Positions 16,134-25,435 are shown, counted from the stretch's first letter. The stretch is DNA of 64,000 nucleotides from Bradyrhizobium sp. 139 (GCF_023074175.1 NZ_JADPKS010000174.1:1-64000); one strand, 5' to 3'. Notes: generated by a model not told the origin, from the letters alone. Program-made: numbers and translations.

Positions 16134-17738
16134 TCATCGCATCTCCGCCTTGATCATATCGGCCGCCTTCTCCCCGATCATGATGGTCGGCGCGTTGGTG
16201 TTGCCGCCGATCAGCGTCGGCATGATCGAGGCATCGACGACGCGCAAGCCTTCCAGGCCGTGCACCTTCAATGCCGGATCCACCACGGCCATCGCATCCG
16301 TGCCCATCCTGCAGGTGCCGACGGGGTGATAGACGGTGTCGACGCGCTGGCGCAGCAGCGCGCGGATGTCGTCGTCGGTGCGGACATTGGCGGTGAACAT
16401 GTCCCTGGTCTGGAGCGCGCGCAGCGATGGCGTCTCCATCAGGCGGCGCGTGGTCTTGAAGCCCGCGACCATCGTCTCGAGATCGTCGTCCTCGCCGAGA
16501 AAGTTCGGGTCGATCAGCGGCGCCTGCATCGCATCGCTGCTTGCGAGCGCGACGCTGCCGCGGCTCTTCGGTCTGAGCAGGCAGACATGGCAGGAGAAGC
16601 CGGTCCCCTTGTGCCTCTTGCGGCCGTGGTCGTCCACCATCGCCATGCCGAAATGCAGCTGGATGTCGGGAATGTCGAGCTCCGGCCGCGTCTTCAGGAA
16701 GCCGCCGCATTCGGCGAAGTTGGAGGTGAGAGGGCCGCGGCGCTCGCGCCGATATTGCAGGATGGCACGGATCAGCCGCGGCGTGCCCTTGAGCGAGATG
16801 CCCGCGAAATTTGGATTGTCGGACATGTAGCCGAAGATGAAGTCGGGATGGTCCTGCAGGTTCTGTCCGACACCCGGCAGATGGTGCACGCTTGCGATCC
16901 CGTGCGCGCGAAGCGCATCGGCATCGCCGATGCCTGACAGCATCAGCAGCTGCGGCGATTGAAACGCACCGGCCGCGAGGATCACCTCGCGCCGCGCGCG
17001 GAGCTGCTTCAACGCCTTGCCCTGCCGGTATTCGACGCCGATTGCGCGCTTGCCCTTGAACAGGATGCGCGTCGCATGCGCCTGCGTTTCGACGCGCAAG
17101 TTTGCCCGCCTGCCGATGTGCGGATGGACATAGGCGCGCGCCGCGCTCCAGCGTTCGCCGTTCTTCTGCGTCACCTGGTAGATGCCGAGGCCTTCATGAT
17201 CCTCGGCGTTGAAATCCTCGCGGATGCGGAATTGCCCTTCCTGTGCCGCCTGCAAAAAGATCTGTTGCACCGGATTGCCGGAGCGCAGTTTGTTCACGGC
17301 GAGCGGCCCGCCCTTGCCGTGATACTCGCCGTCGAAATCGGCATTGTTCTCCGATCGTTTGAAATAGGGCAGCACGTCGGAATAGGCCCAGCCGGTGTTG
17401 CCGAGCGAAGCCCAATGGTCGTAATCGGCGCGGTGACCGCGGGTATAGACCATGGCGTTGATCGCCGAGGAGCCGCCGAGACCCTTGCCGCGTGGCTGAT
17501 AGCCGATGCGGCCGTTGAGCCCCTTCTGCGGCACGGTGTTGAAGGCCCAGTTGTTGACGTTGCCGGCGACCATCAGCACCAGCGCGCCCGGCGTGGTCAC
17601 GACCCAGTTGTCGCAGGCCCCGCCCGCGTCGAGCAGCGCCACGGACGTCGCCGCATTCTCCGACAGTCGCCCCGCCATCGCGCAGCCGCCCGAGCCCGCG
17701 CCCACGACGACGAAATCGACTGTGTCCGTCACTGACAT
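16134..17738 (-). CDS. GMC family FAD-dependent oxidoreductase (choline-dehydrogenase-like)
   Basis: A 534-residue glucose-methanol-choline oxidoreductase. The FAD motif GAGSGGCAMAGRL is at about residues 13-25, the GMC signature PRGKGLGGSSAINAMVYTRG at about 80-99, and the second signature GAFQSPQLLMLSG in the middle. The active-site His is in DTVYHPVGTCRMG. It oxidises an alcohol, passing electrons to the respiratory chain or another acceptor; the substrate is unknown. The ATG at 17738 follows AGGGGGAA. An aldehyde dehydrogenase 153 bp upstream on the same strand would be a natural partner. Confidence 0.87.
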   Translation of the reverse strand: MSVTDTVDFVVVGAGSGGCAMAGRLSENAATSVALLDAGGACDNWVVTTPGALVLMVAGNVNNWAFNTVPQKGLNGRIGYQPRGKGLGGSSAINAMVYTRGHRADYDHWASLGNTGWAYSDVLPYFKRSENNADFDGEYHGKGGPLAVNKLRSGNPVQQIFLQAAQEGQFRIREDFNAEDHEGLGIYQVTQKNGERWSAARAYVHPHIGRRANLRVETQAHATRILFKGKRAIGVEYRQGKALKQLRARREVILAAGAFQSPQLLMLSGIGDADALRAHGIASVHHLPGVGQNLQDHPDFIFGYMSDNPNFAGISLKGTPRLIRAILQYRRERRGPLTSNFAECGGFLKTRPELDIPDIQLHFGMAMVDDHGRKRHKGTGFSCHVCLLRPKSRGSVALASSDAMQAPLIDPNFLGEDDDLETMVAGFKTTRRLMETPSLRALQTRDMFTANVRTDDDIRALLRQRVDTVYHPVGTCRMGTDAMAVVDPALKVHGLEGLRVVDASIMPTLIGGNTNAPTIMIGEKAADMIKAEMR

Positions 17739-17773
17739 TTCCCCCTGCATTTTTCTTCTCGTCATTTTCTTCT

Positions 17774-17878
17774 CGTCATTCCGGGGCGCGACGAAGTCGC
17801 GAGCCCGGAATCCATTTCGCCACGGCTGATGCCGAGGAATGGATTCCGGGCTCGCGCTACGCGCGCCCCGGAATGACG
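17774..17878. repeat. REP-like palindrome (CGTCATTCCGGGGCGCG type)
   Basis: CGTCATTCCGGGGCGCG and CGCGCCCCGGAATGACG are the outer arms, with GGAATCCAT/ATGGATTCC inside. It fills the gap between the two minus-strand dehydrogenase genes. Confidence 0.7.
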
Positions 17879-17891
17879 ATGGTGAGCCGGT

Positions 17892-19361
17892 CTACGACAT
17901 GAACCGCATCAACTTCTCCAGCCGCGCGATCTTGCCGCCATAGGGCGGATAGAGGTCGGCGAGGCGGTTGAACCTCGAGCGGTAGAACACCGGCTTCAGT
18001 TTGCTGAACGTGCGAAAACCCCATTCGCCGTGATAGGCGCCGGTGCCGGATGCGCCGACGCCGCCCATCGGCTGGTTGATTTGCGTGAAATGAAACAGGC
18101 AGTCGTTGACGGTGACGCCGCCGGAGATCGTGCGCGCCAGCACCTCGTCGCGCGCGGCGCGATCCTTGCCGAACCAGTACAGCGCCAGCGGCCGGTCGCG
18201 GGCGTTGACGAAGGCGATCGCCTCCGCCGGCTCGCGATAGCCCAGCACCGGCAGCACGGGACCAAAGATCTCCTCCTGCATCACCGCCATCGCTTCGGTC
18301 GCACTGAGGATCAGCGTCGGCGGGAATTTGCGATGCGCCTTCCAGTTCGGATCGTCCGCCTTCGCCGGTTGCAGGATTTTTGCGCCGCGCTGTGCGGCGT
18401 CCGCAACCAGATTTTCCAGCCGCACATAGTGCCGGTCGGAGATGACAGAGGTGTAGTCCTTGTTGGCGGGATCGGTGCCGAACATGCGCCGCATCTGCGC
18501 GCGCACTTTTTCGGCGAAGGCCTGCACCGACCGCTCGAGCACCAGCACATAATCCGGCGCGATGCAGGTCTGCCCGGCATTGAGCAGCTTTCCGTAGGCG
18601 ATGCGCTCGGCCGCCTCTTCGAGATCGGCGGAGGCATCGATGATCGCCGGCGACTTGCCGCCGAGCTCGAGCGTGACGGGCGTGAGGTTGCGCCCCGCAG
18701 CCTCCGCGATCAACCGCCCGACCCGGGTCGAGCCGGTGAACACCAGATGGTCGAACGGCAGGTGTGCGAAGGCTTTTGCGATCTCGTCCTCGACGCCGGT
18801 GACGAGCACCTCGGTCACATCGAAACGCTTTGCGATCGTCTCCTTCAGCAGGCCTGCGAAGTGCGGCGCGAGCTCGCTCGGCTTGATGATGACAAGGTTG
18901 CCGGCGGCGAGCGCGCCGATTGCGGGTGCGAGCGTCAGCTGGAGCGGATAATTCCAGGGCGCGATGATGCCGACCACGCCGAGCGGCTGCGGGATCAGCC
19001 GGTTGCGCGCAGGCAAAAATTGCAGCGCGGTGGCGACGCGCTGCGGCGCCATCCAGCTCTTGAGGTGTTTTGTGGCGTGCCGGATCTCGGAGAACACCAG
19101 CATCGTCTCGGCGATGGTGGTCTCGACTGCCGAGCGGTGGCCGAAATCGGCCGAGATCGCCTGCCTGAAACGTTCCTCGTTGTCGGCGACGACAGTGCGC
19201 AGCCGCGCCAGCCGGTCGAGCCGCTCGGCCAGGTCAGGCGCAGGCTCGGCTCGCGACCGCGCGACCATGGCATGGAAGGCGTCTTCGAGGACCCGCAGCG
19301 GGGGGCTCGTCGGGGAGCGGTCCAGGGATCGGTCCAGGGATCGGTCCAAGGCGTGGTCCAT
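17892..19361 (-). CDS. Aldehyde dehydrogenase, coniferyl-aldehyde-dehydrogenase type
   Basis: A 489-residue NAD(P)-dependent aldehyde dehydrogenase. PWNYPLQL, the FTGSTRVGR nucleotide region, the general base in VTLELGGKSP and the nucleophile Cys in NAGQTCIAPDY are all present. The short length and C-terminal NRLADLYPPYGG fit the coniferyl aldehyde/long-chain aldehyde branch (CalB-like), often membrane-associated. AAAGGGAG precedes the ATG. The N-terminus repeats LDRS three times, encoded by a 12-bp tandem repeat at 19319-19360. Confidence 0.87.
   Translation of the reverse strand: MDHALDRSLDRSLDRSPTSPPLRVLEDAFHAMVARSRAEPAPDLAERLDRLARLRTVVADNEERFRQAISADFGHRSAVETTIAETMLVFSEIRHATKHLKSWMAPQRVATALQFLPARNRLIPQPLGVVGIIAPWNYPLQLTLAPAIGALAAGNLVIIKPSELAPHFAGLLKETIAKRFDVTEVLVTGVEDEIAKAFAHLPFDHLVFTGSTRVGRLIAEAAGRNLTPVTLELGGKSPAIIDASADLEEAAERIAYGKLLNAGQTCIAPDYVLVLERSVQAFAEKVRAQMRRMFGTDPANKDYTSVISDRHYVRLENLVADAAQRGAKILQPAKADDPNWKAHRKFPPTLILSATEAMAVMQEEIFGPVLPVLGYREPAEAIAFVNARDRPLALYWFGKDRAARDEVLARTISGGVTVNDCLFHFTQINQPMGGVGASGTGAYHGEWGFRTFSKLKPVFYRSRFNRLADLYPPYGGKIARLEKLMRFMS
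19319..19360. repeat. In-frame 12-bp tandem repeat
   Basis: GGTCCAGGGATC occurs at 19319-19330 and 19331-19342, with degenerate third and fourth units up to 19360. It encodes the repeated tetrapeptide LDRS at the start of the aldehyde dehydrogenase. Confidence 0.8.
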
Positions 19362-19672
19362 GGCGTTCTCCCTTTAAGTGACGTTTCCGCTTAGTTTGTT
19401 GCCCGCAAGCTGACCTTTTGTGGAACTTCTGGCAAGCGCGCACTAAACGGGCCGGAACTGGGCCATCTGCCTGTCATACGATCGAAAAAAACGTTCCCGC
19501 AGCCCTTTCCAAAGGCAGCCCGCCTTGATACATACGCCTCGCACCCGACGGGCTTTGGCCCCGGGGTCGCCTTCCAAGGAAGCCTTTGGGACGGAAGAAG
19601 CAAGCCACGCGAACAGCGTCGGCCCTCCATCCACCGTCCCCGGCATTTTCGCGAAGGCAAAGCAACGGTTAA
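19362..19672. other. Gene-free stretch before tRNA-fMet
   Basis: About 310 bp with several short overlapping open frames but none with family sequence. It should contain the promoters of the aldehyde dehydrogenase (minus) and the tRNA (plus); I cannot place them. Confidence 0.4.
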
Positions 19673-19751
<79 letters not shown>

Positions 19752-19781
19752 ACAAGGTGCTGATTTTTCAGCATGAATATG

Positions 19782-19810
19782 AAAAGCCGCTCCGATAGGA
19801 GCGGCTTTTT
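19782..19810 (+). terminator. Rho-independent terminator after tRNA-fMet
   Basis: AAAAGCCGCTCC, a GATA loop and GGAGCGGCTTTTT form a 12-bp stem followed by a T-run, about 32 bp after the tRNA. Confidence 0.85.
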
Positions 19811-19974
19811 GCTTCTGAGAGTCGCCACCGGAAGAACATCGAGCTCACAAGCAGCGTCACGGCGCACACTGAGGCATGCTTTTGGGGTTGCCCATAACCC
19901 CTCAACGGCGTGCGAGAAGTCAGTCGGCGCTACGACGCATACGCGAATCGCAGCTCTACTTCCGCCATATGAGA

Positions 19975-22900
19975 TCAAGAGAGACCAAACTGAATATTGT
20001 GGGCACGCCTCATGTCTTCCGTATTCGTGCCTTCATCGAACCATTGGTAGATGGGTTCTATCAGGTGCCGTGCCTCTTCAAGCCGACCTTGCGCCCGCCA
20101 GAGCTCCGCTAGGTCAATAGCCGCTCGCAGTTCGAGAGACTTTGCGCTTTGACGCCGCGCCACCTCAACTGCCTGCCTTAAATGTGACTCAGCACCGCTG
20201 ACGTTTAACGCGTCAAGTGCTAAAAGTATGTCCGCCTTTTGACGATGCAATTCGGCATCCCACGCTCTGCCTCTCGCATCGCTCGACTCTGCCAATAGTT
20301 GCTCGACAATAGTCAGCGCCGCGGCATGCTCGCCAGCTCGAGCATGCATCTCGGCCAACCAGCTATTCATCATTGGGAGCATGTAGCCGACGCCTTGTTC
20401 GCGGGCTTCGGCGAGTCCCAGCCCGATATCGGTTTTAGCTTCCTCGACTTTTCCGAGGCGGCCAAGTGCGCAGCCCCGCGAAATCTGGGACAGAAGGGCA
20501 TACAGCGAGAACCTCTGTTCTCTTGATACCTCGAGGCTTTTGTCGGCGTGCGCAAGGGATCGGTCAGGCTCTCCGCGAAGAAGGTGCACGGCGGACGTCA
20601 TGTAGTGGGCGAATGCTATCGTGTACGGGTGTGCGAGTTCTTGCCCCAGCTGTAGAGCTTCGAGAACGCGGGATAAGGACTGGTCTTGATAACCAAGGAA
20701 CCACAAATCCCAAGACAAGAGGAGTAATGAGGCCGCCTGGGGGTCCACCATATAGAGGTTGTACAGTGATCGCTTCCCTTTGCGCTTTGAGAGCGCAATT
20801 GACTCTTCAAAGTGTTGCCTCGACGTCTGAAATTCACCGATGCACAACAGTGTGCTTCCCATGACCCGATGCGCTACCATCAACGGAACGGCGTCGGTGG
20901 ACGTCCGTGCTCGCGCTAGGAACTCATTGGCCATGTTTAGCGCATCATCGAGTTTGCCTCCCATCCAAGAATGTCCCCACATTCCGAATAGAGCCTGGAA
21001 ATATTCAGGCTGGCCGTCAAGCTTCAGGCACAGGGCACGAGCCCGCGCAAACGCCTCCCGCGTTTCTTCGGCCGGATACCCTCGTACGGCGATGAGCGGG
21101 ATGCCCAGCGCCAGCTGAATCTCGATCTCTTGCTTGCAACGCTCGGTCGTATCCGGCAAACCGCTAAGGGCCTCCAAGGCCTTTCGAAAATGAGCTATCG
21201 CTTCGACGTTTGCGGAGTGTGCGAGCGCGCGCTGTCCCGACTTGTACCAGCAACGCATAGCGAGCTCGTAGTTGCCGGCTTCAGAATAGTGATAAGCCAG
21301 AATCTCTGGTCGATTTTCGACTAGCTCACAAAAATGGTTCACCAGAACCGCAGCGATATTCGCATGACTCTGCCGTCTCGTGCTCCTGAGCAAGGAGTTG
21401 TAAATTGCATCTCGTAGCAAGGCATGTTTGAACGCGAAACGTATAAAAGGCGAAACGCCGACGCGATAGATAATGTCAGCCTGCTCGAGACGCGCGAGCG
21501 ACCGACGCAGGTCGCTTTCGTCGATTTGCAATGCAACGGACAAAAGATCATAAGAGAACTCACGGCCGATCACCGCAGCGATTTGCGCCAATCTGCGACC
21601 TTGGTCGACACGATCGAGGCGTTCCATCAATGCATCGTGCAGGGTGTCCGGGACACTCGTCACCGGTTGTACGGTTTGTTTGAGACTATCCTCCTCAGCT
21701 CGATTTTCTGTCAGCGTTCTCAGGATACTGTTTGTTAGTTCTTCGATGAACAGAGGTATGCCATCAGCCTTTTCAATAATCTGGTCGAGAATGCCTTGAG
21801 GAATGCTCTGACCCATCACGAGGTCTCTGATCATTCCGGCCACTTCGCTGCGCGACAATCGAGTGAGGGAGTGAACCGTCACGTTCGCATCGGTAAACCA
21901 TGCCGGTCGGAACTCAGGTCGGTGCGAGACAATAAGCAGGACGCCGGCGCGATTGAGTCGATTTATGGTAAGCTCAAGCAGCTCAAGCGTGGACGGATCT
22001 ATCCAGTGCACATCTTCGAAGATGCATAGCGTTGGGCGTTGAGCGGAAAAGGCGAGGATTATGTCGACTAGCTTGCTTATGGTCCGATTCTTTATCTGTT
22101 GTGGCGTGAGTACCGCCAAGTCATGATAACTCGCGCTAGGAACTGACAGCAAGTTGGCGATCAGGAGAGTTGTTTCGATCGAGTCATCGGTCGAGTCAGG
22201 CAAGTACTCCTTTATTTTTGCGAATTTATCCGAATCGGAATCCCGAGTTGTCAGATTGGCTACCTGCTCAATATGTTCGATGATTGGAAAGAACGCGCTC
22301 TGGCTGTGAAAAGGTGAGCATTGATACTGCAAAACACAGCACGGTTCATGCTCGATGTTCGACTTCAATTCGTGGATGAGGCGCGACTTTCCGACTCCCG
22401 GGATACCCGAGAGCAACACGATCTGCCCGTCCCCTTCTTTGGCTTTCTGCCACCTGTCAAGCAGCAGGTTCAGTTCGGTCGAACGTCCGATGAGCGGAGT
22501 GAGGGCCCCCCCATGCGCAGCTTCGAATCGGCTTCCCGCGTGCGTCGGAGCGATGACCCGGTAAACGTGAAGAAGTTTAGTTACGCCTTTGAGTTCTTGG
22601 AGCCCAAGGTCATGAAGTTCGAACGCTGCCGACACAAGCCGTTTCGTCGATTCCGAGATGACCAGGGTATTGGGCGCTGCGAGTGTCTGCAAACGCGCGG
22701 CAATATTTGGCGGTTCGCCGACTGCATCCATCCAATCGGTTAACATCGCGCTGCTACTGCCCGCAATTTCGCCGACGACGACAGGGCCCGAACTGATGCC
22801 CGCCCTCGAAGCCAGAGTGACTTCTCCTGTAATCTTCGGGACTGCAGCAATAATCTCCAGGCCTGCGTGCACGGCGCGGATAGCGTCGTGTTCATGTGCG

Positions 22901-23406
22901 GAGGGCCAACCGAAGAAGGCCATCACACCGTCGCCGAAGTATCTAGCCACATGGCCTTGATAGTGCTCGATAGCCGTGATGCATGCTTCCCGATAGGCGT
23001 CAATAAGTACCTGAAGATCCTCAGGGTCTAGCTTCTCTGATAGCTGTGTCGACCCGACCAAGTCACAGAACACCACCGTTATTTGGCGACGTTCAGCCTC
23101 GCGATGCTTTCTTTCAGTCTCATGGTCCTGTCGTTCCGGTGCGCCGTGCTTCGTGGGAGCAGTTGCCTCTGTCGGGAGATTGGGGACGATAACGCTGCCG
23201 CTCTCCTGGCGCGCTGCTGCCAGTGCTTCGATCGCCCTCAGCAGCGTCTTGCGATGACCTACAGAAACTCCGAGGTTTACGAGATCATTCTCGTTCAAAT
23301 CCGGCAAAACGGAGTAGTCGACGTGGTTTTCGATGAACTTTTGGGTGTACCTGCCCAGCCCGTATTTGCCCAACCACTCCGCCAATTCTGTGGTTGTTCT
23401 CGTCAC
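19975..23406 (-). CDS. SAM domain-adenylate/guanylate cyclase-ATPase-TPR protein
   Basis: A 1143-residue multidomain signalling protein. Residues 1-65 form a SAM domain (LAEWLGKYGLGRYTQKFIEN). Residues about 106-285 are a class III cyclase domain with both metal-binding Asp (115 in FCDLVGST, 159 in YFGDG) and the transition-state Asn234 and Arg238 in PPNIAARL, so catalysis looks possible. An AAA-type NTPase follows, with P-loop GIPGVGKS at 334-341 and CIFEDVHW as Walker B. The C-terminal third is TPR-like helical repeats. The start is GTG at 23406, preceded by AGGGAG. It is divergent from the NHLP peptide gene and may sense a signal and control it; that link is inferred from position only. 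Confidence 0.88.
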   Translation of the reverse strand: MTRTTTELAEWLGKYGLGRYTQKFIENHVDYSVLPDLNENDLVNLGVSVGHRKTLLRAIEALAAARQESGSVIVPNLPTEATAPTKHGAPERQDHETERKHREAERRQITVVFCDLVGSTQLSEKLDPEDLQVLIDAYREACITAIEHYQGHVARYFGDGVMAFFGWPSAHEHDAIRAVHAGLEIIAAVPKITGEVTLASRAGISSGPVVVGEIAGSSSAMLTDWMDAVGEPPNIAARLQTLAAPNTLVISESTKRLVSAAFELHDLGLQELKGVTKLLHVYRVIAPTHAGSRFEAAHGGALTPLIGRSTELNLLLDRWQKAKEGDGQIVLLSGIPGVGKSRLIHELKSNIEHEPCCVLQYQCSPFHSQSAFFPIIEHIEQVANLTTRDSDSDKFAKIKEYLPDSTDDSIETTLLIANLLSVPSASYHDLAVLTPQQIKNRTISKLVDIILAFSAQRPTLCIFEDVHWIDPSTLELLELTINRLNRAGVLLIVSHRPEFRPAWFTDANVTVHSLTRLSRSEVAGMIRDLVMGQSIPQGILDQIIEKADGIPLFIEELTNSILRTLTENRAEEDSLKQTVQPVTSVPDTLHDALMERLDRVDQGRRLAQIAAVIGREFSYDLLSVALQIDESDLRRSLARLEQADIIYRVGVSPFIRFAFKHALLRDAIYNSLLRSTRRQSHANIAAVLVNHFCELVENRPEILAYHYSEAGNYELAMRCWYKSGQRALAHSANVEAIAHFRKALEALSGLPDTTERCKQEIEIQLALGIPLIAVRGYPAEETREAFARARALCLKLDGQPEYFQALFGMWGHSWMGGKLDDALNMANEFLARARTSTDAVPLMVAHRVMGSTLLCIGEFQTSRQHFEESIALSKRKGKRSLYNLYMVDPQAASLLLLSWDLWFLGYQDQSLSRVLEALQLGQELAHPYTIAFAHYMTSAVHLLRGEPDRSLAHADKSLEVSREQRFSLYALLSQISRGCALGRLGKVEEAKTDIGLGLAEAREQGVGYMLPMMNSWLAEMHARAGEHAAALTIVEQLLAESSDARGRAWDAELHRQKADILLALDALNVSGAESHLRQAVEVARRQSAKSLELRAAIDLAELWRAQGRLEEARHLIEPIYQWFDEGTNTEDMRRAHNIQFGLS

Positions 23407-23816
23407 CGCCGAACTCCCTATCCTGATCTGGGAGATGGGATTTGCATCTTTAGGTTATCACATTTTGCCAGCCCTGAACGCCCTGAAATGGTCATTTTCG
23501 CCTCAGCGCGAGGCATGTCGCCTCACCTCGCGTTCCGGTATATGCTAACTCACTGCAATCTCGGATTGTGCTTAGGCCGGTCTCTTGTTTCGAGGGCGAA
23601 TGGCACGCATGAAGCTTGCGCTCGGGACTGCATGCTGAGCGTGAGGCAACAGCGCAGCCGATTTCCACGCTGGGCACTCTTATCCCAACGCCACTCAACT
23701 CTCTGGAAGTAAGCAGGACATCAATTGCGAGAACCTTAACTCACTCTTGATTTTGACGTGGGGCAACCCTAAGCTGCCCCGGTTGTCGCACTCACTTGAC
23801 CAATATGGAGGCCGTT
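23407..23816. promoter_or_regulatory. Divergent regulatory region of the island
   Basis: About 410 bp between the cyclase gene (minus) and the NHLP peptide gene (plus). It contains a sigma-54-like motif at 23601-23616 and a GGGGCA/TGCCCC hairpin at 23760-23780 in the probable leader of the peptide mRNA. Short open frames here have no family sequence. Confidence 0.5.
23601..23616 (+). promoter_or_regulatory. Possible sigma-54 promoter (-24/-12)
   Basis: TGGCACG-CATG-AAGCT agrees with the RpoN pattern TGGCACG-N4-TTGCW at the whole -24 box and at the GC of -12, with TT replaced by AA. It points toward the NHLP peptide gene about 200 bp away. Weak evidence on its own. Confidence 0.3.
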
Positions 23817-24155
23817 ATGCCCCTACTTGATGGTGCCGGCACTGAAACCTGCATAGTCTATCATCCCAACGACAAATTGGCCGAGATAATCGCCCAAGCT
23901 TGGAGCAGTTCGGAGTACAGGGATCGACTACTGAAGGACACCGCCAACGTCTTTAAACAGGCGGGTATTTTCGTGGAAGATCCGATTGTGGTGACTGAGG
24001 CAGAATTCAAAAGTCGGAAATTCGACAAGGACAAGGATAAGGTCTTTGTGCTGCCTGATGCGCCTTCAGAGAAGCATTTTGACAAGTCGGCCATACAAGG
24101 CAATTTGATCGATACGGCACGCGTGAAGATGGCCTTCACGTGCTGCGGAATTTGA
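23817..24155 (+). CDS. NHLP-leader peptide, putative RiPP precursor
   Basis: A 112-residue protein. Residues about 19-80 match the nitrile-hydratase-like leader peptide pattern: KLAEIIAQAWSSSEYRDRLL, then LKDTANVFKQAGI, then a beta segment VVTEAEF and the closing VFVLP (residues 76-80). This leader family precedes core peptides in NHLP natural-product precursors. Residues 81-112 form a tail ending MAFTCCGI, with adjacent Cys109 and Cys110; that is the candidate core. A charged insert (RKFDKDKDK) sits before VLP. The ATG at 23817 is chosen because GGAGG lies five bases upstream; in-frame upstream starts lack one. The only enzyme nearby is the heme-oxygenase-like protein. It is too small, and lacks the Cys cluster, for a nitrile hydratase subunit. 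Confidence 0.75.
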   Translation: MPLLDGAGTETCIVYHPNDKLAEIIAQAWSSSEYRDRLLKDTANVFKQAGIFVEDPIVVTEAEFKSRKFDKDKDKVFVLPDAPSEKHFDKSAIQGNLIDTARVKMAFTCCGI

Positions 24156-24283
24156 GGCTCCGGGTCGGGTCAAGTGCTCGTGGCAACCTCGACCAGTTGG
24201 CGGCACTTGGCTGATAAGCAAAATTGAGAGCATCACGCACACCCCTGCTGTAGGGATGTGGCGATGGTGCGCCTTTCCTTTGG

Positions 24284-25168
24284 ATGGACGCCATGACTCA
24301 TCTAGTAACGGAATGGGCAGAAGTTGCAGGCAATACGGTTATTATCGCCCGCGACGCGGGAGAGGTTTGGTTTTACGGCTCACACGGACTGGAGGAGGCG
24401 GCTCTTCCCTTCGCCAAGCCCATGACCTGCAAGGGTACATTGCACAGCACAGTTGGATTGCTTGATGGCGCAATCAGGCTCGCGTTTGAAAGGACGGATG
24501 ACCAACCGGCGAAACCGGATCCTAGCCTAGTTCGTTACATCTATAGTTTGGTAGGCGCATACTATACATCGAAAGATACGCCTCGAAATCTCTTGCGGGC
24601 TGCCAAACGCTTCAAAGAAATCGGGAGAGCGGAGGTCAGCTGTTATCTCGAAATTCGTGCTCAGGAGGAAGCAGGTCACGAACGGCTGGCGCTCAAGGAT
24701 CTTTATGCCTTGGGACTACCCGCACAGCAGATTGTGGCAAATTGTCAGCCGGCCAGTGTCAAGCCACTGTGCGAACTCTTTGATGATTATTGCTTTCAAG
24801 ATTATCCCATGGACGCCATCGGATTTTCGTACTGTTCGGAACGTATCGCAGCCGTAAAGCCGAAGGCCGAAATCGAGGCGGTGAAGTCGCTCCTTCCGCG
24901 TGGGGTTGATGCTACGCGATTTCTTAGGAGCCACAGCAGCTTGGGAAGCGAAGTCTCGCACGTTGAAGAGACCATGGAATTCGTAGCAGCGCTTCCAGCA
25001 ACCGATCGCATACAGGTCGTCCAGGCGACCTACCGATCCGCAGTGCTCATGGCAGAAAGGCGTCGTCTTGAGAGCATCAAGTCCGAGGCTGAGATTTGGA
25101 AAGAACTGGAGCTGGGCGCGGGGCAGAAGTTGCATCTGCTGAAAAAAGTTGGGGTTTCGAACCATTGA
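24284..25168 (+). CDS. Predicted heme-oxygenase-like diiron (HDO) family enzyme
   Basis: A 294-residue mostly helical protein. Candidate metal ligands appear in the order and rough spacing of heme-oxygenase-like diiron enzymes such as UndA: Glu129 and His132 (EEAGH), Glu186 (YCSERIAAV), then His217 and Glu223/His226 (SHSSLGSEVSH). Such enzymes use O2 for decarboxylation, N-oxygenation or C-C cleavage, some on amino acids. The first 80 or so residues form an additional region I do not recognise. It lies 128 bp downstream of the NHLP peptide on the same strand, so modification of that peptide is a reasonable inference. ATG at 24284 or 24293 are both possible. The assignment rests on motif spacing, not on a search. 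Confidence 0.55.
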   Translation: MDAMTHLVTEWAEVAGNTVIIARDAGEVWFYGSHGLEEAALPFAKPMTCKGTLHSTVGLLDGAIRLAFERTDDQPAKPDPSLVRYIYSLVGAYYTSKDTPRNLLRAAKRFKEIGRAEVSCYLEIRAQEEAGHERLALKDLYALGLPAQQIVANCQPASVKPLCELFDDYCFQDYPMDAIGFSYCSERIAAVKPKAEIEAVKSLLPRGVDATRFLRSHSSLGSEVSHVEETMEFVAALPATDRIQVVQATYRSAVLMAERRRLESIKSEAEIWKELELGAGQKLHLLKKVGVSNH

Positions 25169-25328
25169 GCATGAAATGCGGGCGCTTACACCCAGTCTCG
25201 AAGAGCCGAAGCGAAACTATGAAATGGACCTTAGCGCGCTGGATCGGCCTCGGTTAGTAACTTCCAGGAATAGCCCATCCCTTCAACGAAGCATTCGCGC
25301 CAAATTCCAGAAAACTGTGAAATTCATA

Positions 25329-25375
25329 CTCATAACCTGAAGGTCATAGATTCAGATCCTATCCCCGCAACCAAG
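25329..25375. repeat. Attachment-site direct repeat (right copy, tRNA-fMet fragment)
   Basis: The 3' part of tRNA-fMet from CTCATAACC through CCGCAACCAAG, with two changes (G to A and A to G in the T arm). No 5' half is present, so this is a remnant and not a functional tRNA. Confidence 0.85.
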
Positions 25376-25435
25376 TTCGGACTTTACCGGTCCCAATACG
25401 AAAATGGCCCGCCTCGCGCGGGCCATTTTTGTTTG
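25364..25435. repeat. 72-bp direct repeat (left copy) with terminator
   Basis: Starts CCCGCAACCAAGTTCGGACT, at the tRNA 3' end, and ends with a terminator hairpin. It matches 26737-26808 at 65 of 72 positions with no gaps. The pair brackets an ArsR/SDR cassette. Confidence 0.82.
25401..25429. terminator. Rho-independent terminator
   Basis: AAAATGGCCCGC, a 5-nt loop and GCGGGCCATTTT form a 12-bp stem with T-runs on both strands, so it could work in both directions. Confidence 0.8.

Noticed and set aside
25171..25257. 28-codon open frame directly after the HDO-like gene, considered as a second peptide
   Set aside because: No ribosome-binding site, no leader-like sequence and no composition that marks it as a precursor.
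25169..25328. Search for integrase remnants before the right attachment repeat
   Set aside because: No recombinase motif could be read in any frame of this stretch.
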